This document shows, piece by piece, positions 19,728 through 28,303 of a stretch of DNA of 64,000 nt. The stretch comes from Massilia sp. Root335 (lineage in GTDB: Bacteria; Pseudomonadota; Gammaproteobacteria; Burkholderiales; Burkholderiaceae_D), in contig NZ_LMCY01000005.1 of assembly GCF_001425685.1 (NCBI RefSeq), positions 124,271 to 188,270 on the forward strand. The letters run 5' to 3'. The number at the start of each line of letters is the position of its first letter. The first letter of the stretch is position 1. The notes beneath the pieces were generated by a model. That model was not told the DNA's origin and searched no databases. It saw only the letters and a list, made by a program, of their open reading frames with translations. A program made the position numbers and the translations under genes.

Positions 19728-21050
19728 TTATCCTTGGGTGACGAACAACGACAACAGCATCACGAACAGCAGCCCGAACGTGCCGACGAGGGTCTCCATC
19801 ATCGTCCACGAGCGGAAGGTGTCCTTCAGCGACAAACCAAAATATTCCTTGAACATCCAGAAGCCGGAATCGTTCACGTGGCTGAACATCAGGCTCCCCG
19901 CACCGACCGCCAGCACCATCAGGTTCGGGTTCACGCCGGAGCTCTGCACGAGCGGCCCGACGACGCCGGCCGCCGTGATGCCGGCCACCGTGGCGGAGCC
20001 GAGGCAGACGCGGATCAGCGTCGCCACGGCCCACCCGAGCAGCAGCGGCGGCACGGGCATGTGCGCGAGCTGCGTGCCCAGTTCCGCGCTGACGCCGGAC
20101 TGCGTGAGCACTTCCTTGAGGCCACCGGCGCCGGCGATGATCATCAGGATCGGCGAAATCTCGCGCAGCGCGCCCGCGGCGCTGTCGGTCGCGTGCTTGA
20201 ACGGGCGGCCGCGGCCGACGCCCAGCGTCACGACGGCGACGCCGTACGACAGCAGCATCACGATGAGTGGGCTGGACAGGAACGCGAGCGGTTTCGCCAG
20301 GTCCGGGCGGACCAGCGTGACGAGCGTGAGTGCCCCCAGCAGCACGACGGGCAGCAGCGCGGTCGCGAAGCTGTTGAAGGTGCCGGGCAGTTCGCTGTCA
20401 GGGATGTCCTGCTGCGCGGTGCGGAACATCGGGGCGGGTTCGCCGCGGATGTTTTTCAGCGACATGGCGAAGACCGGCCCGGCGATGATCAGGGTCGGGA
20501 TCGCGACGACGAGGCCGTACAGCAGCGTCTTGCCCATGTCCGCGTGGACCGCGACGACGAGCGCCGTCGCCGACGGATGCGGCGGCAGGAACCCGTGCGC
20601 GATCGACAGGCCGGCCAGCAGCGGCATGCCGAGCGCCACGGCCGGGCGGCCCGACTGGTACACGAGCGAGAAGATCAGCGGCACCATCAGCACGAAGCCG
20701 ACGTTGTAGTACAGCGGCAGGCCGACGACGAAGCCGGTGACGGTCATCGCCACCGGGATCCGGTGCATGCCGAGCCGGTTGACGAGGCTGATGGCGATGC
20801 GCCGGGCGGCGCCGCTGTCGGCGATCAGCTTGCCGAACACGGCGCCCAGGCAGATGACGACGACCAGGGACCCGAGCAGGTCACCGATTCCCTTTTCGAT
20901 CGCGCCCGGGATCTTCGCGGCAGGCATCCCGAGCATCAATGCGGCGACGAGTGCCGCGACGACGAACGCGAGGAGCGGCTGCATCTTGCCCCACGCGATC
21001 ATCACCGTCAGCAGGCCGACCGCCAGCAGTACGGACAGCAAATTCCACAC
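19728..21050 (-). CDS. gntP: GntP family gluconate:H+ symporter
   Basis: A 440-residue inner-membrane permease with about 12 hydrophobic segments. Recognisable family stretches include FVVGLPLYYNVGFVLMVPL, SIAHGFLPPHPSATALV and FSHVNDSGFWMFKEYFGLS. It takes up gluconate or a related aldonate. The GTG start lies 13 bases after the upstream receptor gene. With gluconokinase in the same run it makes an uptake and phosphorylation pair. The symbol gntP names the family; the exact paralogue is not resolved. Confidence 0.9.
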   Translation of the reverse strand: MWNLLSVLLAVGLLTVMIAWGKMQPLLAFVVAALVAALMLGMPAAKIPGAIEKGIGDLLGSLVVVICLGAVFGKLIADSGAARRIAISLVNRLGMHRIPVAMTVTGFVVGLPLYYNVGFVLMVPLIFSLVYQSGRPAVALGMPLLAGLSIAHGFLPPHPSATALVVAVHADMGKTLLYGLVVAIPTLIIAGPVFAMSLKNIRGEPAPMFRTAQQDIPDSELPGTFNSFATALLPVVLLGALTLVTLVRPDLAKPLAFLSSPLIVMLLSYGVAVVTLGVGRGRPFKHATDSAAGALREISPILMIIAGAGGLKEVLTQSGVSAELGTQLAHMPVPPLLLGWAVATLIRVCLGSATVAGITAAGVVGPLVQSSGVNPNLMVLAVGAGSLMFSHVNDSGFWMFKEYFGLSLKDTFRSWTMMETLVGTFGLLFVMLLSLFVTQG

Positions 21051-21063
21051 GGCCGGCCCCCGA

Positions 21064-24048
21064 TCAGAAGTTGTAGCGCAGGCCGGCGCGGTACGTGCGT
21101 CCCACGACGTCGTACAGGGCCGGATTGATCGCGAAGCTGGGGTTGGCCTGCGGTGCCGGTTCCGGATCGCGGTCCGCCAGGTTGTCGATCTTGAAGTAGA
21201 CCATCATCTGCTTCGACACGTTGTAGCTGCCGCCGAAATCGATGTAGGTCGCGCCCTTCATCTTGTTGTCGTAGATGGTCGGGTGGGTCAGGGTCGACAC
21301 CGGGCAGTTGGTCTGGCACTCGATGTACTCGTTGCTGTACTTGCCGTCGCTGAACCAGCGTTCGGTGAGGGTCAGGCTGAGCTTGTCGTTGTCCCAGGTC
21401 TGCGTGGCCAGCAGCTTCCACTTCGGCGTGTTGCCCAGGTTGACGCCCGCGCCTTCCGACGGGATCGTGCCGACGACGCCCGAATCCGTGATGAAGTGCA
21501 GCGTGCGCGTGGCTAGAGCGCGCACGGTGAAGCGGCCCGGCAGGCTGAACTTGTCGAGGTTCGTGCGGTACGAGGACTCGACGTCGAAGCCCTTCAGGTG
21601 CAGCGACGCCAGGTTGAAGTTCTGCACCGTGACGTAGTTGTTGCCCGGGCTGTTCAGCACCATCGCCGAACAGATTTCCTTGTTGCCGGCCGTGCACAGG
21701 TCGACTTCCTGCTGGATCGACAGCGTGGAGATCACGTCGTTGACCTTGATGTCGTAGTAGTCGACCGATGTCGCGAATCCCGGCGCCCAGCTCGGCTGGC
21801 TCAGCACGATGCCGAACGAATTGTTGCGCGCGATTTCCGGACGCAGGTTCGTGTTGCCGACCGTGCGCTGTTGCAGGCTGACCGTGTTGCCCTGGTATTG
21901 CACCTGGTTGTTGACGACGACCGGGGCCGCGAACAGTTCGGACAGGTTCGGCGCGCGCACGTCCTTCGAGCTGACGGCGCGGAACCGCAGGCCGTCGATG
22001 CCCGTCTTCCACGTGGCGCCGATCTTCCAGCTGCTGACGCTGCCAGCCGTGCTGTACTTGGTCTGGCGGTCGGCGAGGTTCAGGTTCGCTTCGCCCCAGG
22101 TGGCCGATTTCAGCACGGGCAGGTTGAGTTCCACGTACGCCTCGCGCACGTTGTAGGCGCCCGCGCCGTTGTGATAGTTACCGGCGTACCAGTTGTTGCC
22201 GACGGGGGCATTGAGGGTCGGGTCGGCCGGGTAGGCCGCGGCGTCGATCGAATCGGGCGACACGCCGGCGCCGTACGGGTCGCCGTGCACGTCGTACTTC
22301 TCGCGGCGCCACTCGGCACCGGTCGCCACCGCCAGCGGACCCGCCCAGCCTTCCCACACTTCGCCGTTGAAGTTGGCGCTGGCCACGTCCTGGCTCTGCG
22401 TCGTGCGCTGGATCGGGCCGGCGGCCGGCGCGATATAGCCCCAGGCGGCCGGATCGACCGGGTTGTTGCCGATGATGTTCAGCGGCACGCAGCCGTTCGC
22501 GGCCGCGACGGCGTTGCGGCAGACGATCCTGCCGCTGGCATCGCGCACGGCGTCGATCGCGTTGTTGTAGCGCGTGTTCAGCGTGATGTCGTGGACGTTG
22601 ATGTTGGTCGTGTTCTCGCCGTGTTCCGCGTACGCGTCGTACGACCAGTCCTTGCCGAACAGCGTGAACCTGCCGTCGCCGCCGAGGACGAAGCGGCGCT
22701 GGGTGCGCGTCGGATGCACGTTGATGTTGGCCGGGAAGATGGCGTTCGCCGTGCCGTACTGGAAGCTCTTGATGTTGTTGGCCGCGCAGGCCGCCGCGAT
22801 CGACGCCGGCAGGAACGGGTTGTCGCACTGGATCGTCAGGTTTGCCTGCTTGGCCGCGCCCGGGTTCGGCGAGAACTGCGATTTCACCTGCGCATAGTTC
22901 ATCGTGACATAGATCTCGTTATCCGGATCGATGTCCCACGACAGGCGCGTGTAGGCGACTTGCCGCTTGAAATTCATGGCGAGGTTCGTGCCGGCGCCCA
23001 CGCTGCCGGACAGGTCGCCGCCCACGCAGAACGGATTCACGCAGTTGGTGACCTGGCCGGTGCGGGTCGGCACGCCATTCGAACCGTAGGCGAACTGGTA
23101 CGGCACGCCGCCGTCGCCGAACGCGGTGCCCTGCAGCGGGCCGCTCGTGATCAGGCCGTATTTGGAGTACTGGTATTGCTGGGCGTGGTCAATGACCTTG
23201 TATTCCGGCTGGCCGTCATTGGTCTGCGACAGCGGGCGGCGCTGGAACACCGTGTTGCGATACCACGTGCGGCCGTTGGCGCCAACTTCGCCGAAGCCCG
23301 GCGAATCGATGCCGTTCTCCTTGCTGAACTCGCCGCTGACGGTCGCGTGCAGGCGGTCGTCCATGAAACCCTTGCCCCAGGCGGCCTGCAGCGTGCCGCT
23401 CTTGTCGTCGTGGTAGCGCGTCTGGCCGCCCTCGACGTTGGCTTTAAAACCCGTGAACTTCTTGTCGGTGATGAAGTTGACGACGCCGCCCACCGCATCC
23501 GACCCGTACGAGGCCGACGCGCCGCCCGTCACGACGTCGACGCGCTTGACGAGCAGTTGCGGGAACTGGCTGACGTCGGTCACGCCCGTGACGTTGGCGC
23601 CGACGACGCGCTGGCCGTCCAGCAGGGTCAGCGTGCGCAGCGTGCCGAGGCCGCGCAGGCTGAGCGAGGAGAGGCCCTGGATGCCGCTGGACGTGCTGTT
23701 CGTGCTCGTCGTGCGGCCCGTGCTGCCCTGCAGCGCCGGCAGTTCGGCCAAGGTGTTGAACAGGTTCGGCTGCGCCGCCTTTTCCAGGTCGGACGCGGAC
23801 AGGCTCGTGGTCGGCGTCGGCTGCGTGAAACCGCGCGCCGCGATGCGCGAGCCGGAGATGCGCACGACGTTCGCTTCCGGGACGGCGGCGGTGGCCGCGT
23901 CGGCCGCCGGGGCGGCCTGGGCGGCCGTGGCATCGGCCGGGGCTTGTTGTGCTTGCTCGACTTGCTGGGCGTGGGCGGCCGCAGCCAGGATGCCGCAGGC
24001 GCTGGCGACGGCAAGATTGATCAGGGTCCGTTGTAGTGGTGTACGCAT
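21064..24048 (-). CDS. TonB-dependent receptor (carbohydrate locus, second copy)
   Basis: A 994-residue outer-membrane receptor. It has a signal peptide (CGILAAAAHAQQ) and an Ala/Gln-rich linker. The plug begins VVRISGSRIAARGF and includes LSLRGLGTLRTLTLLDGQRV and ASYGSDAVGGVVNFI. The barrel ends in RAGLRYNF, with the typical terminal aromatic residue. GGAG lies 6 bases before the ATG. This N-terminal pattern is common in the large receptors of Massilia, Xanthomonas and Sphingomonas. It sits between gluconokinase and the permease, so an oligosaccharide or aldonate-bearing ligand is likely. Confidence 0.93.
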   Translation of the reverse strand: MRTPLQRTLINLAVASACGILAAAAHAQQVEQAQQAPADATAAQAAPAADAATAAVPEANVVRISGSRIAARGFTQPTPTTSLSASDLEKAAQPNLFNTLAELPALQGSTGRTTSTNSTSSGIQGLSSLSLRGLGTLRTLTLLDGQRVVGANVTGVTDVSQFPQLLVKRVDVVTGGASASYGSDAVGGVVNFITDKKFTGFKANVEGGQTRYHDDKSGTLQAAWGKGFMDDRLHATVSGEFSKENGIDSPGFGEVGANGRTWYRNTVFQRRPLSQTNDGQPEYKVIDHAQQYQYSKYGLITSGPLQGTAFGDGGVPYQFAYGSNGVPTRTGQVTNCVNPFCVGGDLSGSVGAGTNLAMNFKRQVAYTRLSWDIDPDNEIYVTMNYAQVKSQFSPNPGAAKQANLTIQCDNPFLPASIAAACAANNIKSFQYGTANAIFPANINVHPTRTQRRFVLGGDGRFTLFGKDWSYDAYAEHGENTTNINVHDITLNTRYNNAIDAVRDASGRIVCRNAVAAANGCVPLNIIGNNPVDPAAWGYIAPAAGPIQRTTQSQDVASANFNGEVWEGWAGPLAVATGAEWRREKYDVHGDPYGAGVSPDSIDAAAYPADPTLNAPVGNNWYAGNYHNGAGAYNVREAYVELNLPVLKSATWGEANLNLADRQTKYSTAGSVSSWKIGATWKTGIDGLRFRAVSSKDVRAPNLSELFAAPVVVNNQVQYQGNTVSLQQRTVGNTNLRPEIARNNSFGIVLSQPSWAPGFATSVDYYDIKVNDVISTLSIQQEVDLCTAGNKEICSAMVLNSPGNNYVTVQNFNLASLHLKGFDVESSYRTNLDKFSLPGRFTVRALATRTLHFITDSGVVGTIPSEGAGVNLGNTPKWKLLATQTWDNDKLSLTLTERWFSDGKYSNEYIECQTNCPVSTLTHPTIYDNKMKGATYIDFGGSYNVSKQMMVYFKIDNLADRDPEPAPQANPSFAINPALYDVVGRTYRAGLRYNF

Positions 24049-24138
24049 GGTGTCTCCGTTTGTTCTCGTGTGGTCGGCGCCGCCTCGGACGGTGGGCGGC
24101 TGGGCCGGAATGCGACGACTTTTGATCCGTTGCTGTCT

Positions 24139-24705
24139 TCAGTCCGTCCTGTCGGTCGATGCGATGATGCTGGCCACCAGGGTCTCCGGCGGCTGGGTGA
24201 TGTCGAGGGTGATGCCGGCCTCGCCGGGCTGCAGCGGCTCGAGGTCGCGCAACTGGCTGTCCAGCAGCGTGATCGGCATGTAGTGGCCGATGCGCGTCTG
24301 CATGCGCGCCGCGATCGTGCCGCGCGGGCCTGCCAGGTGCGCGAAGCGCAGGTTCGGGTCGGCCTGGCGCAGCTGGTCGCGGTAGCGCTTCTTGAGCGCC
24401 GAGCACGACACCACGATGCCGTCGCCCCGCTCGCGCGCGGCGGCGATCTCGGTGGCGAGGGTCTGCAGCCAGCCGGTGCGGTCGTCGTCCGTCAGCGGGA
24501 TGCCGGCCGACATCTTGACCACGTTGGGCGCAGGGTGATACGCATCGCCCTCGATGAACGGGGCGTCCAGGGCGTGCGCGAGGGCGGCGGCGATCGTGCT
24601 CTTGCCGCATCCGCAGACGCCCATGACGACCCAGCGGTCGTTACCGCGGCGGTCGTCACCGCGGCGGTCGGCGGGGTGGATGGATACATCGGTTGGTGGT
24701 GCCAT
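24139..24705 (-). CDS. gntK: Gluconokinase
   Basis: Phosphorylates gluconate to 6-phosphogluconate, feeding the pentose phosphate and Entner-Doudoroff routes. The 188-residue protein has a P-loop (MGVCGCGKST) near 28-37 and the family motifs FIEGDAYHP, KMSAGIPLTDDDR, VSCSALKKRYRD and GHYMP. The N-terminal extension holds an Arg/Asp-rich duplication (RRGDD RRGND) encoded by a 15-base tandem repeat around 24643-24670. It leads the minus-strand run gntK, receptor, gntP, pectate-lyase-like, esterase, ThuA. Two LacI-type operator sites lie upstream. Confidence 0.95.
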   Translation of the reverse strand: MAPPTDVSIHPADRRGDDRRGNDRWVVMGVCGCGKSTIAAALAHALDAPFIEGDAYHPAPNVVKMSAGIPLTDDDRTGWLQTLATEIAAARERGDGIVVSCSALKKRYRDQLRQADPNLRFAHLAGPRGTIAARMQTRIGHYMPITLLDSQLRDLEPLQPGEAGITLDITQPPETLVASIIASTDRTD

Positions 24706-24736
24706 ACTGACTTTATTCCTTTCGATTCGAAGCGAC

Positions 24737-24750
24737 CGTTAGCGCTATCA
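24737..24750 (-). promoter_or_regulatory. Imperfect LacI-type operator, gntK-proximal
   Basis: On the minus strand it reads TGATAGCGCTAACG, matching TGATAGCGCTATCA at 12 of 14 positions. It lies about 32 bases upstream of the gntK start codon, where bound repressor could block transcription. Confidence 0.6.
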
Positions 24751-24893
24751 TTTTTGCCAAGTCTTCAATAAGGCGGCGCGTTTGTAAAGTTTTATTCATG
24801 TTGCGGAGCGAAACGTGTGCGGAAGGCTTTATGCGAATTGCATTCAATGACGCGCATGTTCCTGTCGCGTCAGAGGAGAAACATCACGAAATG

Positions 24894-24911
24894 ACTGATA
24901 GCGCTATCAGT
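24894..24911. promoter_or_regulatory. Perfect 18-bp LacI-family operator upstream of gntK
   Basis: ACTGATAGCGCTATCAGT is a perfect palindrome with the central CG step typical of LacI/GalR operators. It is 144 bases from the proximal copy, a spacing that permits DNA looping. The matching repressor gene is not in this window. Confidence 0.75.
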
Positions 24912-24972
24912 TGTGCATAGCCGCAGTTCTCGGGTCAGGTGTGGCGTTTACAACACGGTTGCAGCGCGAGCG

Positions 24973-26046
24973 TCAGCCGGGCGCGGACGGCGTCGTGGCC
25001 GGGCTCGTGATCTTGGCGCGGTGCAGACGCACCTGCATGCCCACCATCCTGACCGCGGCCAGGAAGGGCACGGACAGGAAGATCCCGGACACGCCCGCCA
25101 GTTCCTCGCCGGCGAGCAGGCCGAACACGACCAGGATCGGCGGCACGTCCACGCCTTCGCTCATCAGGTACGGGTTCAGCATGTAGTCCTGGAAGATGCG
25201 ATAGGCGGTGATGAAGGCGATCACCCAGCCCACGTGCTCGTAGCCGCTGAACAGGGCCACGCCCACGATGGCGGTGGCCGCGACCAGCGGACCCAGCACG
25301 GGAATCACCTCGAGCACGGCCGCCACCCCGGCCAGCAGCAGCGCGAACGGCACCGTCAGCAGCGACAGCACGATGCCGTAGGTGATCAAGGTTGCGAGCG
25401 ACAGCAGGGCCAGCGCCCGCACATAGCTCGACAGCACCGTGTTCAGGCCGTGCAGCACGTCGGTCCAGAAGGCGCCGTTGCGGCGGTGGCTCATCGTCAC
25501 GAGCAAGTCGTCGAAGACGGGCGCCTGCAGGATCATCAGGAAGCTCAGGATCGGCACGACGACGATATAGATCAGGTTGCCCGCCAGGTGCATCAGCCCG
25601 GCGCCGACGTTGCGCACGAACGGCATCGCCTCCGCCGAGCCGCCTTGCAACATGCCGCGCAGGAAACCGGCCAGGCGCGCGCGCAGCGGTTCGAGCGGGC
25701 CGGGAAGCGGCAGGCGCTTCTCCAGCGTGGCGGGATCGAGCAGGGTCGGCAACTGGTGCGCCAGCGTCGTCGCCTGCTCGGCCACCTGGTTGCCGAACAG
25801 CCCGACGGCCAGCACGACGAGCGCCACGACGACGAGGTAGACGAGGCACAGCAGGGGCGTGCGCGGAATCCGGCCGCCGACCCGGCGCTGGGCCAGCACG
25901 AACAGCGGATAGATGAGGTAGCTGAACAGCACGGCGATCAGCATCACGAGCAGCGTCGTGCGCACGAGATAGACGCCATACAGGCCTGCAATGACCAGCG
26001 CCGCAGTCCACACCACGCGGGCCGTACGCGCATCGATACCGAACAC
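24973..26046 (-). CDS. AI-2E family transporter (PerM-like)
   Basis: A 357-residue inner-membrane protein with about eight hydrophobic segments, including the paired N-terminal helices and the conserved VLEVIPVLGPLVAA and YRIFQDYMLNPYLMSEG stretches of the PF01594 family. Members have been linked to autoinducer-2 export, Na+/H+ antiport or no known substrate, so the function is not assigned. The GTG start follows AAGGAGG at a good distance; a longer frame upstream lacks such a site. It diverges from the glycolipid-binding gene. Confidence 0.88.
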   Translation of the reverse strand: MFGIDARTARVVWTAALVIAGLYGVYLVRTTLLVMLIAVLFSYLIYPLFVLAQRRVGGRIPRTPLLCLVYLVVVALVVLAVGLFGNQVAEQATTLAHQLPTLLDPATLEKRLPLPGPLEPLRARLAGFLRGMLQGGSAEAMPFVRNVGAGLMHLAGNLIYIVVVPILSFLMILQAPVFDDLLVTMSHRRNGAFWTDVLHGLNTVLSSYVRALALLSLATLITYGIVLSLLTVPFALLLAGVAAVLEVIPVLGPLVAATAIVGVALFSGYEHVGWVIAFITAYRIFQDYMLNPYLMSEGVDVPPILVVFGLLAGEELAGVSGIFLSVPFLAAVRMVGMQVRLHRAKITSPATTPSAPG

Positions 26047-26186
26047 AGTTCCTCCTTGGGTGGCATCCCGTCGCGGGGCCTTGTCAACATGATACGGCGA
26101 GGCCCGCATCGCTGGCGCGCAACTCGGCAGCATGGTTGCGGGCATGGTGCTACAGTGGGCCTGCACGGAAAACGGACGGAGGCGAC

Positions 26187-26750
26187 GTGAAACACAGCTA
26201 TCGCTGGGCAACGGAACAGAGTGGCGGCCTGGAGCATGTCGAACTGGAGATCGGGGACGCCGGCGCGACGGCCGAAGGCGTACTTATCGGTCCCGCGGGC
26301 GGCCGATTGTTTGCCTGCAGCTACGTGCTGCGCTGCGACGAGCACTGGCGGGTGCGCAGTCTCGACGTGCATGTCGCGGGCAAGGACAGGGTCTGCCTGC
26401 GTGCCGACGGTGCCGGCAACTGGACCGACGCCGACGGCACCCCGCTGCCGGCGCTGCAGGGCTGCATGGACGTCGACCTGTCCGGCAGTCCCTTCACCAA
26501 CACGCTGCCGATCCGGCGCCTGGGCGACGCCCTGCGCCAGCGCCAGGAAATCAAGGTCGCGTACGTCGACCTGCCCAAGCTCGACGTCCAGCCCGTGTCC
26601 CAGGCCTACACGGCGCTCGCGTACGCGGGCGCGGCGCCGGAGCGGGTGCGGTTCGAAAGCCTGTCCCGCCCGTTCACCGCCGAGCTCGAGGTCGACGGCG
26701 ACGGCCTCGTGCTGCGCTACGAGGGCATGTTTACGCGCGTCGCCGGCTGA
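26187..26750 (+). CDS. Putative glycolipid-binding family protein
   Basis: A 187-residue cytoplasmic protein. The pattern GLEHVELEIGDAG, then YVLRCDEHWRVRSLDVHV, GCMDVDLSGSPFTNTLPIRR and GLVLRYEGMFTRV matches the putative glycolipid-binding family PF06475, whose biochemical role is unsettled. The start is a GTG four bases after GGAGG. Its last 34 bases overlap the end of the convergent DUF418 gene. Confidence 0.82.
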   Translation: MKHSYRWATEQSGGLEHVELEIGDAGATAEGVLIGPAGGRLFACSYVLRCDEHWRVRSLDVHVAGKDRVCLRADGAGNWTDADGTPLPALQGCMDVDLSGSPFTNTLPIRRLGDALRQRQEIKVAYVDLPKLDVQPVSQAYTALAYAGAAPERVRFESLSRPFTAELEVDGDGLVLRYEGMFTRVAG

Positions 26751-27943
26751 GCGGCCGTACCGATCCACGTGAGGCGGTGCCACACCCCTTCCAGCGGTCC
26801 CTGCTTGTGGTGCCTGAGCCACCATGCGCTGAAGGCGCCCTGCAACACCGCGAGCGCGATGCCGATCACCAATGCCAGCGCGGTGCCGGTCGTCGCGTAT
26901 TGGCCGAATCCGAAGCCGTAGTACAGCGTCGTGCCCACGATCGACTGCATCATGTAGCTCGTCAGGCTCATCCGGCCCAGCGAGCGGAACATGCCGAGCA
27001 CGCGCGCGCCCGACGGCCGGCGGTACAGCAACGCAAAGCCGGTCACGAGCAGCAGCATGATGTCCAGGTTGAGCAGCGGTTCGCAGATGGCGTTCAGCGG
27101 CCGGCGCAGCGCCTCGGCGGCGATCCACGCTTCCAGGTGGCTGTGGACGACGAGCAGCGGACCGAGCAGCAGCAGCGCGCCGAAAAAGATGCGGCGCCAG
27201 ACGATCCGGTTCGTCTCGCCGACGGCGAACAGCCCGGCGCGCCCGGCCAGCATGCCGAACATGAACAGCGCGGGAATCTGCAGGATGCGGCCCATTTCCC
27301 AGCTCCACAGCAGCACGGCCTGCTTGCCGTTCGTGAGGTTGCCGATCCAGACGTCGAGCAGCGACCCGTGTTTCAGATAGTCGTCGGCACGGCCGAAGTA
27401 CGCCCAGGACGCCGGATCCGGCAGCTTGCCCGGCGCGCTGCCCAGCGCCGCCAGCGCGTCGATCCAGGCGAACGGCTGCAGGCTGAGAAAGCAGGCCAGC
27501 AGGAATACGGTGCGCGTACGCAGGCGCGCGACCGGGATCAGCACCAGGCCGAGCACGGCATACATGGCCAGGATATCGCCCTGGTAGAACGCGCTGTTCA
27601 CCAGCCCGAACCCGAGCAGGAGCAGCATGCGCCACGCAAAGCGCGGCCGGAAATCGTCCCCGCGCCGGGCCCGCGCGTCGGATTGCAGGTAGAAGGTCAG
27701 GCCGAACAGCAGGGCGAAGATGGCGTAGGACTTGCCACCGAACAGGGCGAACATCGTGTTCCAGATACCCTGACCGAGCCCCTTCAGCCAGGCCGGCTCT
27801 CCCGGCGGCGAAAAGTAGAGGTCGAAATGCTCGAGGTTATGCAACAGCATGATCGAGACGATCGCAAAGCCGCGCAGCGCATCGACGAGGTCGAGACGGG
27901 GCGCGCTGGTCACGGGCGATGGCGTCGTGGGATGGGGCGTCAT
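26717..27943 (-). CDS. DUF418 domain membrane protein
   Basis: A 408-residue polytopic membrane protein. The opening LDLVDALRGFAIVSIMLLHN and the later FRSLGRMSLTSYMMQSIVG motif are typical of the DUF418/YeiB-like group, which is distantly related to acyltransferase-3 proteins. About ten membrane helices are visible. The substrate is unknown. The 3' end overlaps the convergent glycolipid-binding gene, encoding both C-termini on opposite strands. Confidence 0.85.
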   Translation of the reverse strand: MTPHPTTPSPVTSAPRLDLVDALRGFAIVSIMLLHNLEHFDLYFSPPGEPAWLKGLGQGIWNTMFALFGGKSYAIFALLFGLTFYLQSDARARRGDDFRPRFAWRMLLLLGFGLVNSAFYQGDILAMYAVLGLVLIPVARLRTRTVFLLACFLSLQPFAWIDALAALGSAPGKLPDPASWAYFGRADDYLKHGSLLDVWIGNLTNGKQAVLLWSWEMGRILQIPALFMFGMLAGRAGLFAVGETNRIVWRRIFFGALLLLGPLLVVHSHLEAWIAAEALRRPLNAICEPLLNLDIMLLLVTGFALLYRRPSGARVLGMFRSLGRMSLTSYMMQSIVGTTLYYGFGFGQYATTGTALALVIGIALAVLQGAFSAWWLRHHKQGPLEGVWHRLTWIGTAAQPATRVNMPS

Positions 27944-28303
27944 GGGATTTCCTGTCCGTTGGGCCCGGCTATTTTAGGTTGAAAACGGTTTCATCCCTAA
28001 TGTTTTTTCTGCAAGAAAGCGCCGATCGAGGGCCTCGGCCACTGCCGCCTTTTCTCGTCATTTGTTCACATCTGGTTACAAACCGGCGGCTTCGCGACGG
28101 GTTTGTCGGCAACCAGCAACGATTCAATGCCACCCGATAAATCCCTCTAAAATTTTTTCCGAGTGGCAAAGAAATGCACGCGGAAAGGTCGTAAAATTGC
28201 CTCCTGTCAGTGTTCTACGCGCCAACCAATCGGTTGGCGTTTGCTTTAGTTCACTGCTCGCTTGCGTCGCAAAAACTGTCTTTCAACAATAAATATCTAC
28301 TCA
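27944..28303. other. Intergenic region upstream of MFS gene
   Basis: About 360 AT-richer bases between divergent genes. The only marked structure is the palindrome at 28221-28240. Short open frames here have no family features. Confidence 0.45.
28221..28240. promoter_or_regulatory. Palindrome CGCCAACC-AATC-GGTTGGCG
   Basis: Perfect 8-base arms around a 4-base centre, 63 bases upstream of the MFS gene start. It may be an operator or a leader hairpin. A TTT follows, but no gene precedes it on the plus strand, so it is not an ordinary terminator. Confidence 0.45.

Noticed and set aside
28221-28240. Palindrome upstream of the MFS gene as a terminator
   Set aside because: No plus-strand gene precedes it and only a short T run follows; kept as a possible operator or leader hairpin.
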